64,000 bases of DNA from contig NZ_QSOP01000006.1 of assembly GCF_003436275.1 (NCBI RefSeq), positions 1 to 64,000 on the forward strand, read 5' to 3'. The position numbers and the translations under genes were made by a program. Below are positions 24,511 through 37,286 of the stretch, in pieces. Each line of letters begins with the position of its first letter. Within the stretch, counting starts at the first letter, position 1. The notes under the pieces are model-generated. The model was not told the DNA's origin, searched no databases, and was given only the letters and a program-made list of their open reading frames with translations. The DNA is from Collinsella sp. TM09-10AT (GTDB taxonomy: Bacteria > Actinomycetota > Coriobacteriia > Coriobacteriales > Coriobacteriaceae).

Positions 24511-24975
24511 TTAGGCGTCGGCCATCTCCTGCTTCATCTTCTCGATAACCTTGCGGTACTCGGGGTCGCAAGCACCCAGAATCTGCGTGGCATAGATGGC
24601 GGCGTTCTTGGCACCGTTGATGGCAACGCAGGCCACAGGCACGCCCGAAGGCATCTGCACCATCGACAGCAGCGAATCCATACCGCCCAGGTCACTCGTC
24701 TTCATAGGCACGCCGATGACCGGCAGCGGCGTAAAGGCCGCCACGACACCGCCCAGGTGAGCAGCCTTGCCGGCAGCAGCGATAATCACCTTGATGCCGC
24801 GGTCAGCAGCAGTCGAGGCCCACTCGTGGACCTTCGCCGGCGTGCGGTGCGCGCTCGCAATGACGAGCTCATAGGGCACACCAAGCGCCTCGAGCTCGGC
24901 GGTGCAGCCTTCCATAACGCCCAGATCGGACTTGGAGCCCATGATGATCCCGACAACCGGCTTCTGATCTGCCAT
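24511..24975 (-). CDS. purE: N5-carboxyaminoimidazole ribonucleotide mutase
   Basis: 154 residues, class I PurE; moves the carboxyl group of N5-CAIR to make CAIR. GSKSDLGVMEGC (about residue 14), SAHRTPAKVHEW (about 41) with the active-site His, and GVPMKTSDLGGMDSLLSMVQMPSGVPVA are diagnostic. No purK is adjacent, so either it is elsewhere or bicarbonate-driven AIR carboxylation is used. ATG at 24975 follows AGGAGG. It sits between two unrelated surface genes. Confidence 0.93.
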   Translation of the reverse strand: MADQKPVVGIIMGSKSDLGVMEGCTAELEALGVPYELVIASAHRTPAKVHEWASTAADRGIKVIIAAAGKAAHLGGVVAAFTPLPVIGVPMKTSDLGGMDSLLSMVQMPSGVPVACVAINGAKNAAIYATQILGACDPEYRKVIEKMKQEMADA

Positions 24976-25130
24976 AAACAAAGACCTCCTGTTGAGAGCG
25001 GTGACGCGGCGAATCCGCGACCCTTAACTGCAAATAATTCAAGTATAGCCGCCGATGCTGATGTGTTCGGCGGGAGACGGAACGCTTTGCGAGATTAAGG
25101 CCGAAGGGTCGGAGCTTTCCGCCTACATTC

Positions 25131-25174
25131 AAAAAGCGTGCCCACCGTCCTTGGGTGGGACGGCGGGCACGCTT
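25131..25174 (-). terminator. Rho-independent terminator after the GH31 gene
   Basis: On the minus strand AAGCGTGCCC pairs with GGGCACGCTT, with a second helical block (CCGTCC/GGACGG), then T5. It lies 19 bases past the stop. Confidence 0.85.
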
Positions 25175-25192
25175 GCTTAGCTGTTGCTGGGG

Positions 25193-28100
25193 CTACTTAG
25201 CCTTGCTGCGACGATGGAAGAAAGCGCCGATCGCGGCGATGATGGCGCCAAGACCACCGACGGTCGCGACGGTCGCCGCCGTCTGGTCTCCGGTATTGGG
25301 AATCGCCGAACCGTTCTTCTTGCTGCCCTGGGCCTTGTCGCCTGCGGGCTTGCCCGCCTGGTTGCCGCCGTTCGAGCCATTGCCGGAACCCTGGTTGCCC
25401 GAGCCGCCCTGATTGCCGGAATCGGCATCCTTGAGGCTCTCAATAGCCAGCTTGAGCTGGTCATAGGCCGCCTGGAGCTGGGTGTCGGAAGCATTCTCAT
25501 CACCCAAGACGTCCTCGGCGTAGGTAATGGCATCCGTCAGGGCCTTGACAGACTCGGCCGTCTTGCCCCTGGTGTCAGTCTCCTTCGCCTGCTTGACCAG
25601 GGCCTTGAGCTGCTTCTTAGTCGGATTCTCGACCGGGGCCACCGGGGTCTTCTCGAGCGCGCCGCGGGCGCTCTCGAGCGCCCTGAGCGCCTGGTCGACC
25701 TCGTCCTGCGTGGCGTTCTCGTCGCTCAAGATGGCGCGGGCGCTCGCCAGGGCGTTCTCGAGCGCCGTCCAGGAGGCCTCGGTGTAGTCACCGGCCTTGA
25801 GGTCGCCGGCAGCAACCTCGGCATCAACCTTTTCGATCGCGGTAGCGAGATCATCCTTCGCCACCGGATCGGGGACGGCCGTACCGTAGAACTTGAGCTC
25901 CGCCATGCTGCAGTAGGCATCAACGTTGCCACCGCCGGCGTGAATCACCTTGACGGTCACGTAGCGACCGCGCGCGGCGCCAAAGCTCATCTGTTTCCAG
26001 TCGCCACGGTCGGTGAGCACGCGGCCGTCGTTGTCGAAGGCGAACGTACCCATCGACGCGGCGGTGCCCATCTCATAACCGTCGGCAGTGTCGGAGACCA
26101 GTATCTCGGCCTCGAAGATATCGCCGTTAGTGCCGCCGTCCTGGCGCGGCAGGAATGTAACGTCGGTGAGATCGTAGTCGCGGCCCAGGTCGACACTCAG
26201 ATACTGGGGCATACCGGTCCCATGGGCCCAGTCGCTGTGCCAAAGCGTCCGCTCGTCGCCGTCGAGAGCGTTGACGGCGTTGCTGCCCTCGTAGTCGGCC
26301 TCACTCGAGAAGCCGGCCACCTTGACGTTCTTGCGGTTCTCGGGCGTGTTGATAAGAATCTTCTCATCGACAGGGCGCATCTTGAGGCCGTCGATTGCCT
26401 TCTCGATCTTGGCTGTGGCGTCTGCGACATCCTTCTTGCTATAGCTGCCTTGGCCGCCGTCGAGAAGCTTCTGAGCCGCCTCGACCGCAGCGGTGAGAGC
26501 TGCATAGGAATCCTTAGTGTAGACGGACTCGCTGTAGCCCGCGGCCTCGGAAAGCGCTGCCACGAGCGCAGAGGTATCGACACCAGCCTTGACCTCGACC
26601 TCATAGGATGCGGTCTTGGAGGGGTCGAGTACCGACGCCACCGTGATCTTTGCCTTGCCGGCCTTGTTGGCACGCAGGTAGTAGCTCACGCTATCGCCAG
26701 CCTGAACAGCGGAGACGCTTACCACAGAGGGGTCGGAGCTCTCGACCGTCACATAGGGGTAGCCGGCGCTCTCAGGCGTGGCCTTGGCGTCGACGAGCGT
26801 AACGTCGCCTTCAAAGAACTCGGTCTGGTTCTTGCCTAGCTCGACACCCTCGATGGCCTCGACACCCTGCGTGTAGTTGAAGTTGACCTCACGCAGTGTG
26901 AGCATCTGGTCACCCGATGCCTCAAGCGGCGTGACCTCGACCTTGGTCGCCTTCTTGCCCTTGTTCTCGGCAGAGAGGCCAAAGGCGTAGCGAGCCCGGA
27001 AGGAATCGTACTCCCCGCCCGCGAACTCTTGGGTCGAGCCATCCTCGAACGTCACGACAGCCTTGATCTTCTGCACGGTTCCGTTGCCACCGTTGCGGTT
27101 AACGACCTCGACACTATCGAGTTTCGACGGCGTCTTAAATGCGAATGTCATCGTGGTGGGAAGCTTCACGTAACTCGGAAACTTACCCTCGCTGTCATAG
27201 TTGGGCTCCCAGTTCCATAGGAACTCAAAGCCGTTGTCGCCCTCGTTATTATCGAACAGCGCGTTATAGCTCTTCTGCTGGATAAGTTTCTCGACGTTGG
27301 TCCCGTCGTCGGTCGTGAGCTCATCGTTGGTCATCGTGATGTTGAAGGCATCCTGACCGTACTCGGCGACCGTTGGCTGAGGAACATCCGGCATCGTCAC
27401 CGTGCCGTCGCTCGCAAACTCAAGTGCGTCGCATGCCGGACCGATGAGCCAAGATGTCGAGGGCAGTTCGACCTTGCCGGCGGTCTTGGCCTTGAGCTTG
27501 AAACTCGCCACCGCGCCGGTACCGTTGTAGAGCTTGCCATCGCCGCGGTTGGCGAAGGCGAGATTGATAGTCTGCGTTCTGTCCGCGAACTGGACCTTCT
27601 CGCGAGACAGGTTCTCCATGCCGGCAGTCGAGCCGTCCTGCGCGATGCTCTCGGACACAAACTCGAACTGGTCGCTCTTGAAGTTGACGAGAGCGCCCAG
27701 GGCGTTGACGTTCTTGGCGTCGGCCGCATAGACATCAACGGTGATCTCATCACCGGCCTCGACCTCGGTCTTGCTCGGAATCACCGCGAGCGAACCTGCG
27801 ACCTTGCCCTTTTGTTTAGTGCCGCCGTCAAGACCCGCCATGGTGAACGAGTAATCGTAGACGTCGTAAACGCCGTTATCGTTGAGGTCGGCGAAGTGGT
27901 CGCGGATCTGCGAACCGAACGTCGGGGTATCGGGATCGCGATTCTCGAGGCCCAGATAGTTCTTCATGTTGGAGTAGTCTCCGTCGGAGATCGTGGCCTT
28001 GTTGAGGTTGGAGCCCACGGCGAAGCCATCCGTGCCGTCGGTCTTGTAGATGGCAATCTCGGACGCGGAGAAGAAATTGCCGACCGAGGCGAGCGGTGTC

Positions 28101-31100
28101 ATGCGCACGTAACGGGCGGCCACGGTGCCGTCAAACGCTACCGTCTTACAATCAGCGGAACGTGCCCAATCGACCTCCTGGCTCGTCCAGTGGACGCCAT
28201 CGAGACTCGTCTCAACACGCATCTTGGTCACAGTGCCGTTGCCGGCGTCATCGCGCGGATAGTACTCGAGCTTATCGAGCTTGTAAGCGCGTCCATAGTC
28301 AACGGTAAGCGCCTTGCCCAGATCGTTGCCACCGGAGTGGAAACCGCCGTCGCCCGACTGGAACTCATGGTCGAAGGCGAGCTCGGCCTTATGGCTGCCG
28401 TAAAGTGAGCCCTCCCAGGTGATTTGCTCGGCGTCGGGGACGTTCCGCCACGGATCGAGTGCGGAGTTCGCCTCGAGCACATCGCTCCAGGCGGAGTAAC
28501 CCTCGGCGTTGCGCGAACGAATCTGGTAGGTGTGCTTGCTATTGTAGGCGAGGTCGGTGTGCGTGAACTCGGCCGCATCACCCACGGCAAACACAGTGCC
28601 GTCGACCTTAAGGTCGTAGGAGGTAGCACCATCGACCTTTCCCCAGGTGAGCTTGATGCTCGTTGGGGTCGTGACGTCCTCGGGGGCAGCAAGGTTCGTG
28701 GGTGCGGAGAGGTTCTCGTTGAGGCGATCGGCTGTGAGCGTTGCGTCGGCGTTCACGAAACCGCCCAGCTCAAGCGTCTGCGCCGCTGCAGCAACATCGG
28801 TCTTCGCGAACTTGACGTAGACCTTGGGGTTCGTGGTGATCTTGGTGTTGTTAAAGCTCTCGCCCCGCTCGGCCTCGGTGCCGTCCGCATCGCTGCCGTA
28901 GTGGTTGAGGTTGGGGGCCTCGCTGTAGAAGTAGACCGCCTGGCCGGCCGCGGGGGTCGCGGCGTCAAAGGCCTCCTGCGAGTCGACCTCAACCACGTTG
29001 AGCGCGGATCCGCCGTTCTTGGCGACGACGCTCATGGGCTTGGCGGACACGTTGGCCACGAAGGTCGTGGTGCGGTTGGAGTCGTAGCCGTTGTAGCTAC
29101 CCTGCGAGGCCTCGGCGGTAAAGGTCGCGGTGCCGCCTGCGGCCTTGGAGCTGTAAACGGTGCTCACATGCTCACCGTAGGAGATGTTGTCGATCGTACC
29201 GTAGGAATCGTCCTCAGTCGTGTTGTTTTCGATGGAGGAGCCGTCGTCCTCGTACTGCGTAAAGGTGCCGTCGCCCTCGGTGGCGAAGAACTCGACGATA
29301 CGCTGGCTGCGGTCGGTACCCTTGGTGTTGGTGTCGCTCACGGCCTCGGGGTTGTTGTTCTCGGCGTACATCGGCACGATAGCGTTGGCCTTCACAAACA
29401 GCGGCAGCTTCCAAAGCGGAGCCTCGTAATTGTTGAGAACCTGGCCGCCGCGATACTGCTTACCCGAGAAGTAGTCGATCCAGATGGTGGGATTCTCGTC
29501 GGTGCCGTAGTTGGGGAGGTAGATCCCATTGCGAATGTCGTTGCCGTTCTCATCTGCCTGGGTATCCTGATACACCGGTGCCACTAGGAAGTTCTCACCG
29601 AACATATACTGGTACTGCGTCGAAGTGCTTGCGGCGTACTCGGAGTTGTCGGAAAGCAGCATGGCGCGGATCATGGGCAGGCCGGCATCGCCGTTACCCG
29701 TGTCGATGTTGGCCGCCGAGGCCGCGCTCGTGTAGATATAGGGCATAAGCTGCGCCTTGAGCTTGAGGTAGAAGCGCGAGATGCCTGTGTAGGGATCGCC
29801 GTGCGTCATGGGCGATTTGCGGTAGGTGCCCCAACCGTCCATGTCAAGCATAGAGGGGGTGAACGTCTTCCACTGGTAGTCACGCGCAGAGATGATGGGG
29901 TCGCCGCCAAAGATGCCGTCCATGTCGGAGCCGATGTTGGGGTTGCCCGAAAGACTCTGACCGATATACGTGGGGATATGGAAGCGAATGTATTCCCAGT
30001 TACCGCCATACTGGTCGCCGGTCCAAATGCCGCCAAAGCGCTGCGTGCCGGCCCAACCATCGAGTGTGATGATGTTGGGGCGCTTGTTGGCGCCGGTCGT
30101 CACCGTGTCATAAGCTGTCTTGATGCCATTAAGACCAAAGGAGTAGCCAGATCCAACCCAGGCGACGTCGGTCTTAAGGGTAGAGATGCCTCCCGTCTTG
30201 ACCTCGGCGTCGAAGTCGCGAAGCAGGTGCCACGGGGTCTCGGAGTTGCTGTCGGGCTCAAGGTTGGACTGGGTCCACAAGCCCGTGCTCACACCCTTGG
30301 AGTTGGCATACTCGGTGAACTTCTTAAGGTTGTCGACATTGGCACGCACAGCGTTAAGACGGTCGGCCGAGCTCGTTCCGTCGGAGTTGACGCCGCCGGT
30401 CTTGTAGTAACCGTTCTGGCCATAGCCGGCGCCGTAGCCGTCGTTCGGCAGGAACCAACCGAGCGGCATGTCGTTGTCCTCGTAGTCATCGATAACCTGC
30501 CGAGCAGAGAACTGGCGGTCGAAATCGGTCGCTTTCATGTTCTCGGTATCAACCGAAGGGCCCTCACCGTTGAGCGTCTCGGCCGCAAGTGTGCCGTCGA
30601 GCTTGTAGCCCGTCGACATGCCAGACTCGTACTTAACGTCGCCCTTCTCGCTCGAGGACTTGCTGCCCTTGGTCTCCCACTTCTTTTGACCCGAGGTCGT
30701 TGACCAGCCATCACGGTTATAGGCATTAAGATGACCAAGGTAGAACCCGTACTCGGGCAGCAGTACCGGGTTACCGGTCACCTTGTAGTAGTCCTGCAGC
30801 ATCTCGGTTGCCACGTTCGAAGCGCCCTCGTTGGTCGCCACGAAGTAGTAGGCATCAAACTCATTCTCGCTGTGCAAAGTCGTGACCGTCGATGAGTCCG
30901 TGGAACCGAAGTCGTAGGAACCCTCTGCAAACGTGTTTCGGAGTACGCCGTAGCCGTCACTCGTCCAATAAAACGGGTTGGGCGAGGCAACGCCGCCATC
31001 AGTCCAGTTGTTCGTGTTGGAGATGGCGATGGTCTGGTTGGTGTGCAGGAAGCGTCCGTTCTGGGTGCCGCCGCCAAAGAAGTTCTCGGACTTCTCCTTG

Positions 31101-31606
31101 GCGAGCGTCTGGACGGTACCCTTCTTATCAAGGTCGAGGGACGCGGACTCGGAAACCACGACACGGTCGCCTGACTTGATACTCATCTTGCCAGTCGCCT
31201 TGTCCAGGATCACGGTCGCCTTTCCGCCGGTGATCTCGATAGTGTCGCCCTTGTCGGCAACCGTCGCGCTCGGCTTGCTGTAGGTGTCCGAGGTATCGGG
31301 CTGAGCCTGGATTTTAGCCGTGTGGGACTTACTGCGCGGTGTGGCGTAATCGGAAAACTCACCCTTGGGGTCGACGTTATAACGGAAAATACCGTCCTCG
31401 AGGAACGTAATACGGCCCTTGATGCCGTCAGCGAAATCGATGTCGACGACATTCGAGGCAGACTGGGACACGGTCGCTGAGTCGACGCCCTTGAGTGGCG
31501 TGGCAATCGCCTGCTGGGGATTGGCAAACACGAGCGTCGCTGCAGTGGCAACGAGGACCGCGCTTCCCTTCACCCACCGTTTCGTAAAAATGGAATTCCT
31601 GCGCAC
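25193..31606 (-). CDS. Sortase-anchored GH31 family glycoside hydrolase, multidomain
   Basis: 2137 residues, by far the largest gene here. Order: signal peptide (1-33, ending near QQAIA); GH31 catalytic region (about 120-800) with probable nucleophile D479 in LKTDVAW and acid/base region NIGSDMDGIFGGDP (about 560); a fibronectin-III-like segment; an F5/8C or NPCBM-like module; a dockerin-like calcium motif (DLNDNGVYDVYD); a cohesin-like module; a second discoidin-like module (near NVKVAGFSSEADYEG); three FIVAR-type helical repeats; and a sorting signal IPNTG, hydrophobic stretch, RRSKAK. The module set resembles GH31 enzymes that remove alpha-GalNAc or alpha-glucose from mucin-type glycans; specificity is inferred only. 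The start is GTG at 31606 after AAAGGAG. Confidence 0.85.
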   Translation of the reverse strand: MRRNSIFTKRWVKGSAVLVATAATLVFANPQQAIATPLKGVDSATVSQSASNVVDIDFADGIKGRITFLEDGIFRYNVDPKGEFSDYATPRSKSHTAKIQAQPDTSDTYSKPSATVADKGDTIEITGGKATVILDKATGKMSIKSGDRVVVSESASLDLDKKGTVQTLAKEKSENFFGGGTQNGRFLHTNQTIAISNTNNWTDGGVASPNPFYWTSDGYGVLRNTFAEGSYDFGSTDSSTVTTLHSENEFDAYYFVATNEGASNVATEMLQDYYKVTGNPVLLPEYGFYLGHLNAYNRDGWSTTSGQKKWETKGSKSSSEKGDVKYESGMSTGYKLDGTLAAETLNGEGPSVDTENMKATDFDRQFSARQVIDDYEDNDMPLGWFLPNDGYGAGYGQNGYYKTGGVNSDGTSSADRLNAVRANVDNLKKFTEYANSKGVSTGLWTQSNLEPDSNSETPWHLLRDFDAEVKTGGISTLKTDVAWVGSGYSFGLNGIKTAYDTVTTGANKRPNIITLDGWAGTQRFGGIWTGDQYGGNWEYIRFHIPTYIGQSLSGNPNIGSDMDGIFGGDPIISARDYQWKTFTPSMLDMDGWGTYRKSPMTHGDPYTGISRFYLKLKAQLMPYIYTSAASAANIDTGNGDAGLPMIRAMLLSDNSEYAASTSTQYQYMFGENFLVAPVYQDTQADENGNDIRNGIYLPNYGTDENPTIWIDYFSGKQYRGGQVLNNYEAPLWKLPLFVKANAIVPMYAENNNPEAVSDTNTKGTDRSQRIVEFFATEGDGTFTQYEDDGSSIENNTTEDDSYGTIDNISYGEHVSTVYSSKAAGGTATFTAEASQGSYNGYDSNRTTTFVANVSAKPMSVVAKNGGSALNVVEVDSQEAFDAATPAAGQAVYFYSEAPNLNHYGSDADGTEAERGESFNNTKITTNPKVYVKFAKTDVAAAAQTLELGGFVNADATLTADRLNENLSAPTNLAAPEDVTTPTSIKLTWGKVDGATSYDLKVDGTVFAVGDAAEFTHTDLAYNSKHTYQIRSRNAEGYSAWSDVLEANSALDPWRNVPDAEQITWEGSLYGSHKAELAFDHEFQSGDGGFHSGGNDLGKALTVDYGRAYKLDKLEYYPRDDAGNGTVTKMRVETSLDGVHWTSQEVDWARSADCKTVAFDGTVAARYVRMTPLASVGNFFSASEIAIYKTDGTDGFAVGSNLNKATISDGDYSNMKNYLGLENRDPDTPTFGSQIRDHFADLNDNGVYDVYDYSFTMAGLDGGTKQKGKVAGSLAVIPSKTEVEAGDEITVDVYAADAKNVNALGALVNFKSDQFEFVSESIAQDGSTAGMENLSREKVQFADRTQTINLAFANRGDGKLYNGTGAVASFKLKAKTAGKVELPSTSWLIGPACDALEFASDGTVTMPDVPQPTVAEYGQDAFNITMTNDELTTDDGTNVEKLIQQKSYNALFDNNEGDNGFEFLWNWEPNYDSEGKFPSYVKLPTTMTFAFKTPSKLDSVEVVNRNGGNGTVQKIKAVVTFEDGSTQEFAGGEYDSFRARYAFGLSAENKGKKATKVEVTPLEASGDQMLTLREVNFNYTQGVEAIEGVELGKNQTEFFEGDVTLVDAKATPESAGYPYVTVESSDPSVVSVSAVQAGDSVSYYLRANKAGKAKITVASVLDPSKTASYEVEVKAGVDTSALVAALSEAAGYSESVYTKDSYAALTAAVEAAQKLLDGGQGSYSKKDVADATAKIEKAIDGLKMRPVDEKILINTPENRKNVKVAGFSSEADYEGSNAVNALDGDERTLWHSDWAHGTGMPQYLSVDLGRDYDLTDVTFLPRQDGGTNGDIFEAEILVSDTADGYEMGTAASMGTFAFDNDGRVLTDRGDWKQMSFGAARGRYVTVKVIHAGGGNVDAYCSMAELKFYGTAVPDPVAKDDLATAIEKVDAEVAAGDLKAGDYTEASWTALENALASARAILSDENATQDEVDQALRALESARGALEKTPVAPVENPTKKQLKALVKQAKETDTRGKTAESVKALTDAITYAEDVLGDENASDTQLQAAYDQLKLAIESLKDADSGNQGGSGNQGSGNGSNGGNQAGKPAGDKAQGSKKNGSAIPNTGDQTAATVATVGGLGAIIAAIGAFFHRRSKAK

Positions 31607-31638
31607 CTGGGCTCCTTTCTTCCGACATGCCGAGGACG

Positions 31639-31648
31639 CCCCCCCCCC
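31639..31648 (-). repeat. G10 homopolymer tract in the 5' leader of the GH31 gene
   Basis: Ten consecutive C on the plus strand (G on the coding strand), 33 bases before the GTG start. Such a tract is slip-prone during replication and may alter expression of the downstream surface enzyme (phase variation). Confidence 0.7.
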
Positions 31649-31737
31649 GGCAGCATGGGAAAACGTATCAAACGGGGATGTTCGGTACATTCCGCACAAT
31701 GGGGCCACCCGTTACCAAGGGGCCAACTGGTAGTAAC

Positions 31738-31765
31738 CAGATAGCCACCTACTAGGTCATATCAA
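31738..31765 (-). promoter_or_regulatory. Candidate promoter for the GH31 gene
   Basis: TTGATA (31760-31765) and TATCTG (31738-31743), 16 bp apart, on the minus strand. The implied leader of about 125 nt contains the G10 tract. Upstream, ATACCAAT occurs twice 23 bp apart (31852-31859, 31875-31882) and could be a regulator site. Confidence 0.35.
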
Positions 31766-31924
31766 TATATGGGAGCACTTGCGCAACCAAGTTCGGAATT
31801 CTCCCAGCGGCAGTAAAATGAGCGTCAACGACAAGGTGGGCTTAATAAGCCATACCAATTGGTTCTTCAGTCAAATACCAATCTAGCAAAAATGTACTGT
31901 TTATCTGGTATTACACAGACCATA

Positions 31925-31970
31925 CCTTTCCCTCGGGAACTGGGCTTCGCGAAGTTTCCCGAGGGAAAGG
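31925..31970. other. 15-bp hairpin in the GH31-carB intergenic region
   Basis: The arms CCTTTCCCTCGGGAA and its complement are 16 bases apart. No T-run. The 31607-32520 gap contains this, the G10 tract, a 28-bp inverted pair and two hairpins behind carB, but no supportable gene. Confidence 0.5.
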
Positions 31971-32056
31971 CTCAGCCGCCACCCTGCGACCTACCGGATA
32001 TTGCCATGACGTACGTTGACTGATTTGGTTTGGAATGAGAGGTTGACGGAGGATGG

Positions 32057-32259
32057 TGGACAGTTAGTTCAGATTTGTATTTTTTGGCCGGGTCCTTACG
32101 TGCAAACGTATCGTTTTGAAGCCGTTTTAGACCCAATAACGCCCTTTTCTCATTCCTGACTGCGCATCCTTGTCGCATCAGACCGCCAAGAACGACTCAT
32201 TTGAGCTCAAATCGGCCTTTTCCACCCTCACAAAAATACAAATCTGAACTAACTGTCCA
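32057..32259. repeat. Element with perfect 28-bp inverted ends
   Basis: The arm 32057-32084 (starting TGGACAGTTAGTTCAG) is the exact complement of 32232-32259. They enclose 147 bp without a convincing ORF. The arm tip contains GGACAG, which recalls the GGGAC-core family. Confidence 0.65.
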
Positions 32260-32280
32260 GCGGCACTCTCAGCCAGCCAC

Positions 32281-32318
32281 AAAAAGGTCCTCCGGTGAAT
32301 GCAATTCACCGGAGGACC
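32281..32318 (-). terminator. Rho-independent terminator downstream of carB
   Basis: The perfect stem GGTCCTCCGGTGAAT with its complement and a 2-nt apex, followed by T5 on the minus strand. Confidence 0.75.
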
Positions 32319-32417
32319 CCATACAAAACGTGGGCTCTGCCCACACTCACTTTTTATTCAGCCCTAGTCATCACGCAAAGCCCCTTCCGCAGCACACGGT
32401 GCGGCCAAGTCACCGCA

Positions 32418-32508
32418 GGCCGGGGCGGGAGGGGCCGAGTTTCCTCCTGAGCGACTCTGCTTGCAGCCGGAGCGAAAGGGGGAAATCTCGGCCCCTCCCG
32501 CCCCGGCC
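32418..32508. other. GC-rich nested hairpin just past carB
   Basis: The 22-bp arms at 32418-32439 and 32487-32508 are exact complements (ending GGGAGGGGCCGAG). An inner TTCC/GGAA helix and a GA-opposite-GA loop are nested inside. It lies 13 bases past the carB stop and could be a transcript-stability structure or a distant relative of the nested E elements. Confidence 0.55.
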
Positions 32509-32520
32509 GACCAGGTCACA

Positions 32521-35835
<3,315 letters not shown>

Positions 35836-35836
35836 G

Positions 35837-37276
35837 TTAGTTCTCCTCGGTCGCAGCGTTCTCGGACTCGGCAAAATTCCAGCCGGCGAGGCGGTCCTTC
35901 GCGGTGTCGATGTCCAGGTAGTTCTCCTCGCCGTCCATGAGTCGCGTAAAGGCGGTAAAGAGATAGTGGGCATCGGTGGGGCCGGGCGAGGCCTCGGGGT
36001 GGTACTGCACCGAGAAGCACGGCGCGTCGAGCAGCTGGATGCCCTCGGCGGTGCCGTCGTTGAGGTTCACATGCGTCAGGCGAATGCGGCCGAAGCGCTC
36101 GTTCATCACGACCGGCGCGATACCGCGGCGCACCCAGACGCGCAGGTCGCCATCGGCCGCGTGGTCGGTCTCGCCACCGGAAAGCTCGGGGACAAGCTTG
36201 CCCAAGCTGGGGAACAGCAGGCCAAAGCCATGGTTTTGCGCGGTGATCTCCACGCGACGGCTCACCAGATTCATAACCGGCTGGTTACCGCCACGGTGAC
36301 CGAATTTAAGCTTTTCCATTTGGGCGCCGCAGGCCAGGCTGATCATCTGATGACCCAGGCAAATACCAAAGACCGGCACCTTGCCGATCAGCTGCTGCAC
36401 CTGCTCGTAGGTCTCCACCACGGCATCGGGGTCGCCGGGGCCGTTGGACAAAAAGACGCCATCGGGATTCATGTCGAGCACCTGCTGGGCGGGCGTATCC
36501 CACGGCACGACGGTCAGTTCGCAGCCGGCGCGGACCAGACCCTCCAGAATGCCGCGCTTCACGCCGCAGTCGTAGGCAACCACTTTGTGGCGGGCAGGGG
36601 CGGCGGCGGTGAGCGCAAAATCATGCGTAGCAGGCAGGTCGCCCGCAGCAAAGGCATGAGGCTCAGGGCAGCTCACGGTCTTGACCAAGTTCTCACCCAC
36701 CAACGTGGGGGCTGCGGCCAGACGCTCGGCAAGTTCGTCGACGTCAAAGACCTCGGTCGAGATAATGCCCATCTTGGAGCCGTTATCGCGCAGGTGGCGC
36801 ACCAAGGCGCGGGTGTCGACGCCCTCGATAGCGACGATACCGTGGGCGCGCAGGTACTCCGGCACGCTTTCGGCAGAACGCCAGTTAGAAGGCGTGGCGC
36901 ACATGTCGCGCACGATCATGCCACGCATGGCCGGAGCACTCGCAGGGTGAGCGGCGTCACCGGGGAAGGCCGACTGGACGTCGGTCTCATCGATGCCGTA
37001 GTTACCAATCTGCGGATAGGTCATGGTTACGATTTGACCGGCATAGCTCGGATCGGTCATGACCTCAAAATAGCCCTCGAGCGAGGTGTTGAAGCAGACT
37101 TCGCCGGTCGCGGTGCCCTCGGCGCCGCATGAACGTCCATAAAAAATGGTCCCATCCTCAAGGTACAGGATGCAGGGACCGCAGATGCCCTTACTGGTTT
37201 TTGCCAGCATACGCTGGCAAAGCTCGCTGGGCGCGATGGTGCGGGCGGCAGCGCCCGCGGTATGGTTGTTCGCCAT
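35837..37276 (-). CDS. carA: Carbamoyl-phosphate synthase small (glutaminase) subunit
   Basis: 479 residues, about 100 more than typical CarA. The N-terminal domain starts at [16 protein letters not shown]; the class I amidotransferase triad is visible as Cys in [16 protein letters not shown] and His in [10 protein letters not shown]. The extra length comes from about 33 residues at the N-terminus, an insertion of about 45 residues between QNHGF and THVNLNDGT near the active-site face, and an extended C-terminus. Key residues are intact. It is preceded by a PyrR-type leader hairpin, so it is likely regulated by UMP. Confidence 0.93.
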   Translation of the reverse strand: MANNHTAGAAARTIAPSELCQRMLAKTSKGICGPCILYLEDGTIFYGRSCGAEGTATGEVCFNTSLEGYFEVMTDPSYAGQIVTMTYPQIGNYGIDETDVQSAFPGDAAHPASAPAMRGMIVRDMCATPSNWRSAESVPEYLRAHGIVAIEGVDTRALVRHLRDNGSKMGIISTEVFDVDELAERLAAAPTLVGENLVKTVSCPEPHAFAAGDLPATHDFALTAAAPARHKVVAYDCGVKRGILEGLVRAGCELTVVPWDTPAQQVLDMNPDGVFLSNGPGDPDAVVETYEQVQQLIGKVPVFGICLGHQMISLACGAQMEKLKFGHRGGNQPVMNLVSRRVEITAQNHGFGLLFPSLGKLVPELSGGETDHAADGDLRVWVRRGIAPVVMNERFGRIRLTHVNLNDGTAEGIQLLDAPCFSVQYHPEASPGPTDAHYLFTAFTRLMDGEENYLDIDTAKDRLAGWNFAESENAATEEN

Positions 37277-37286
37277 AATTCTCCTT

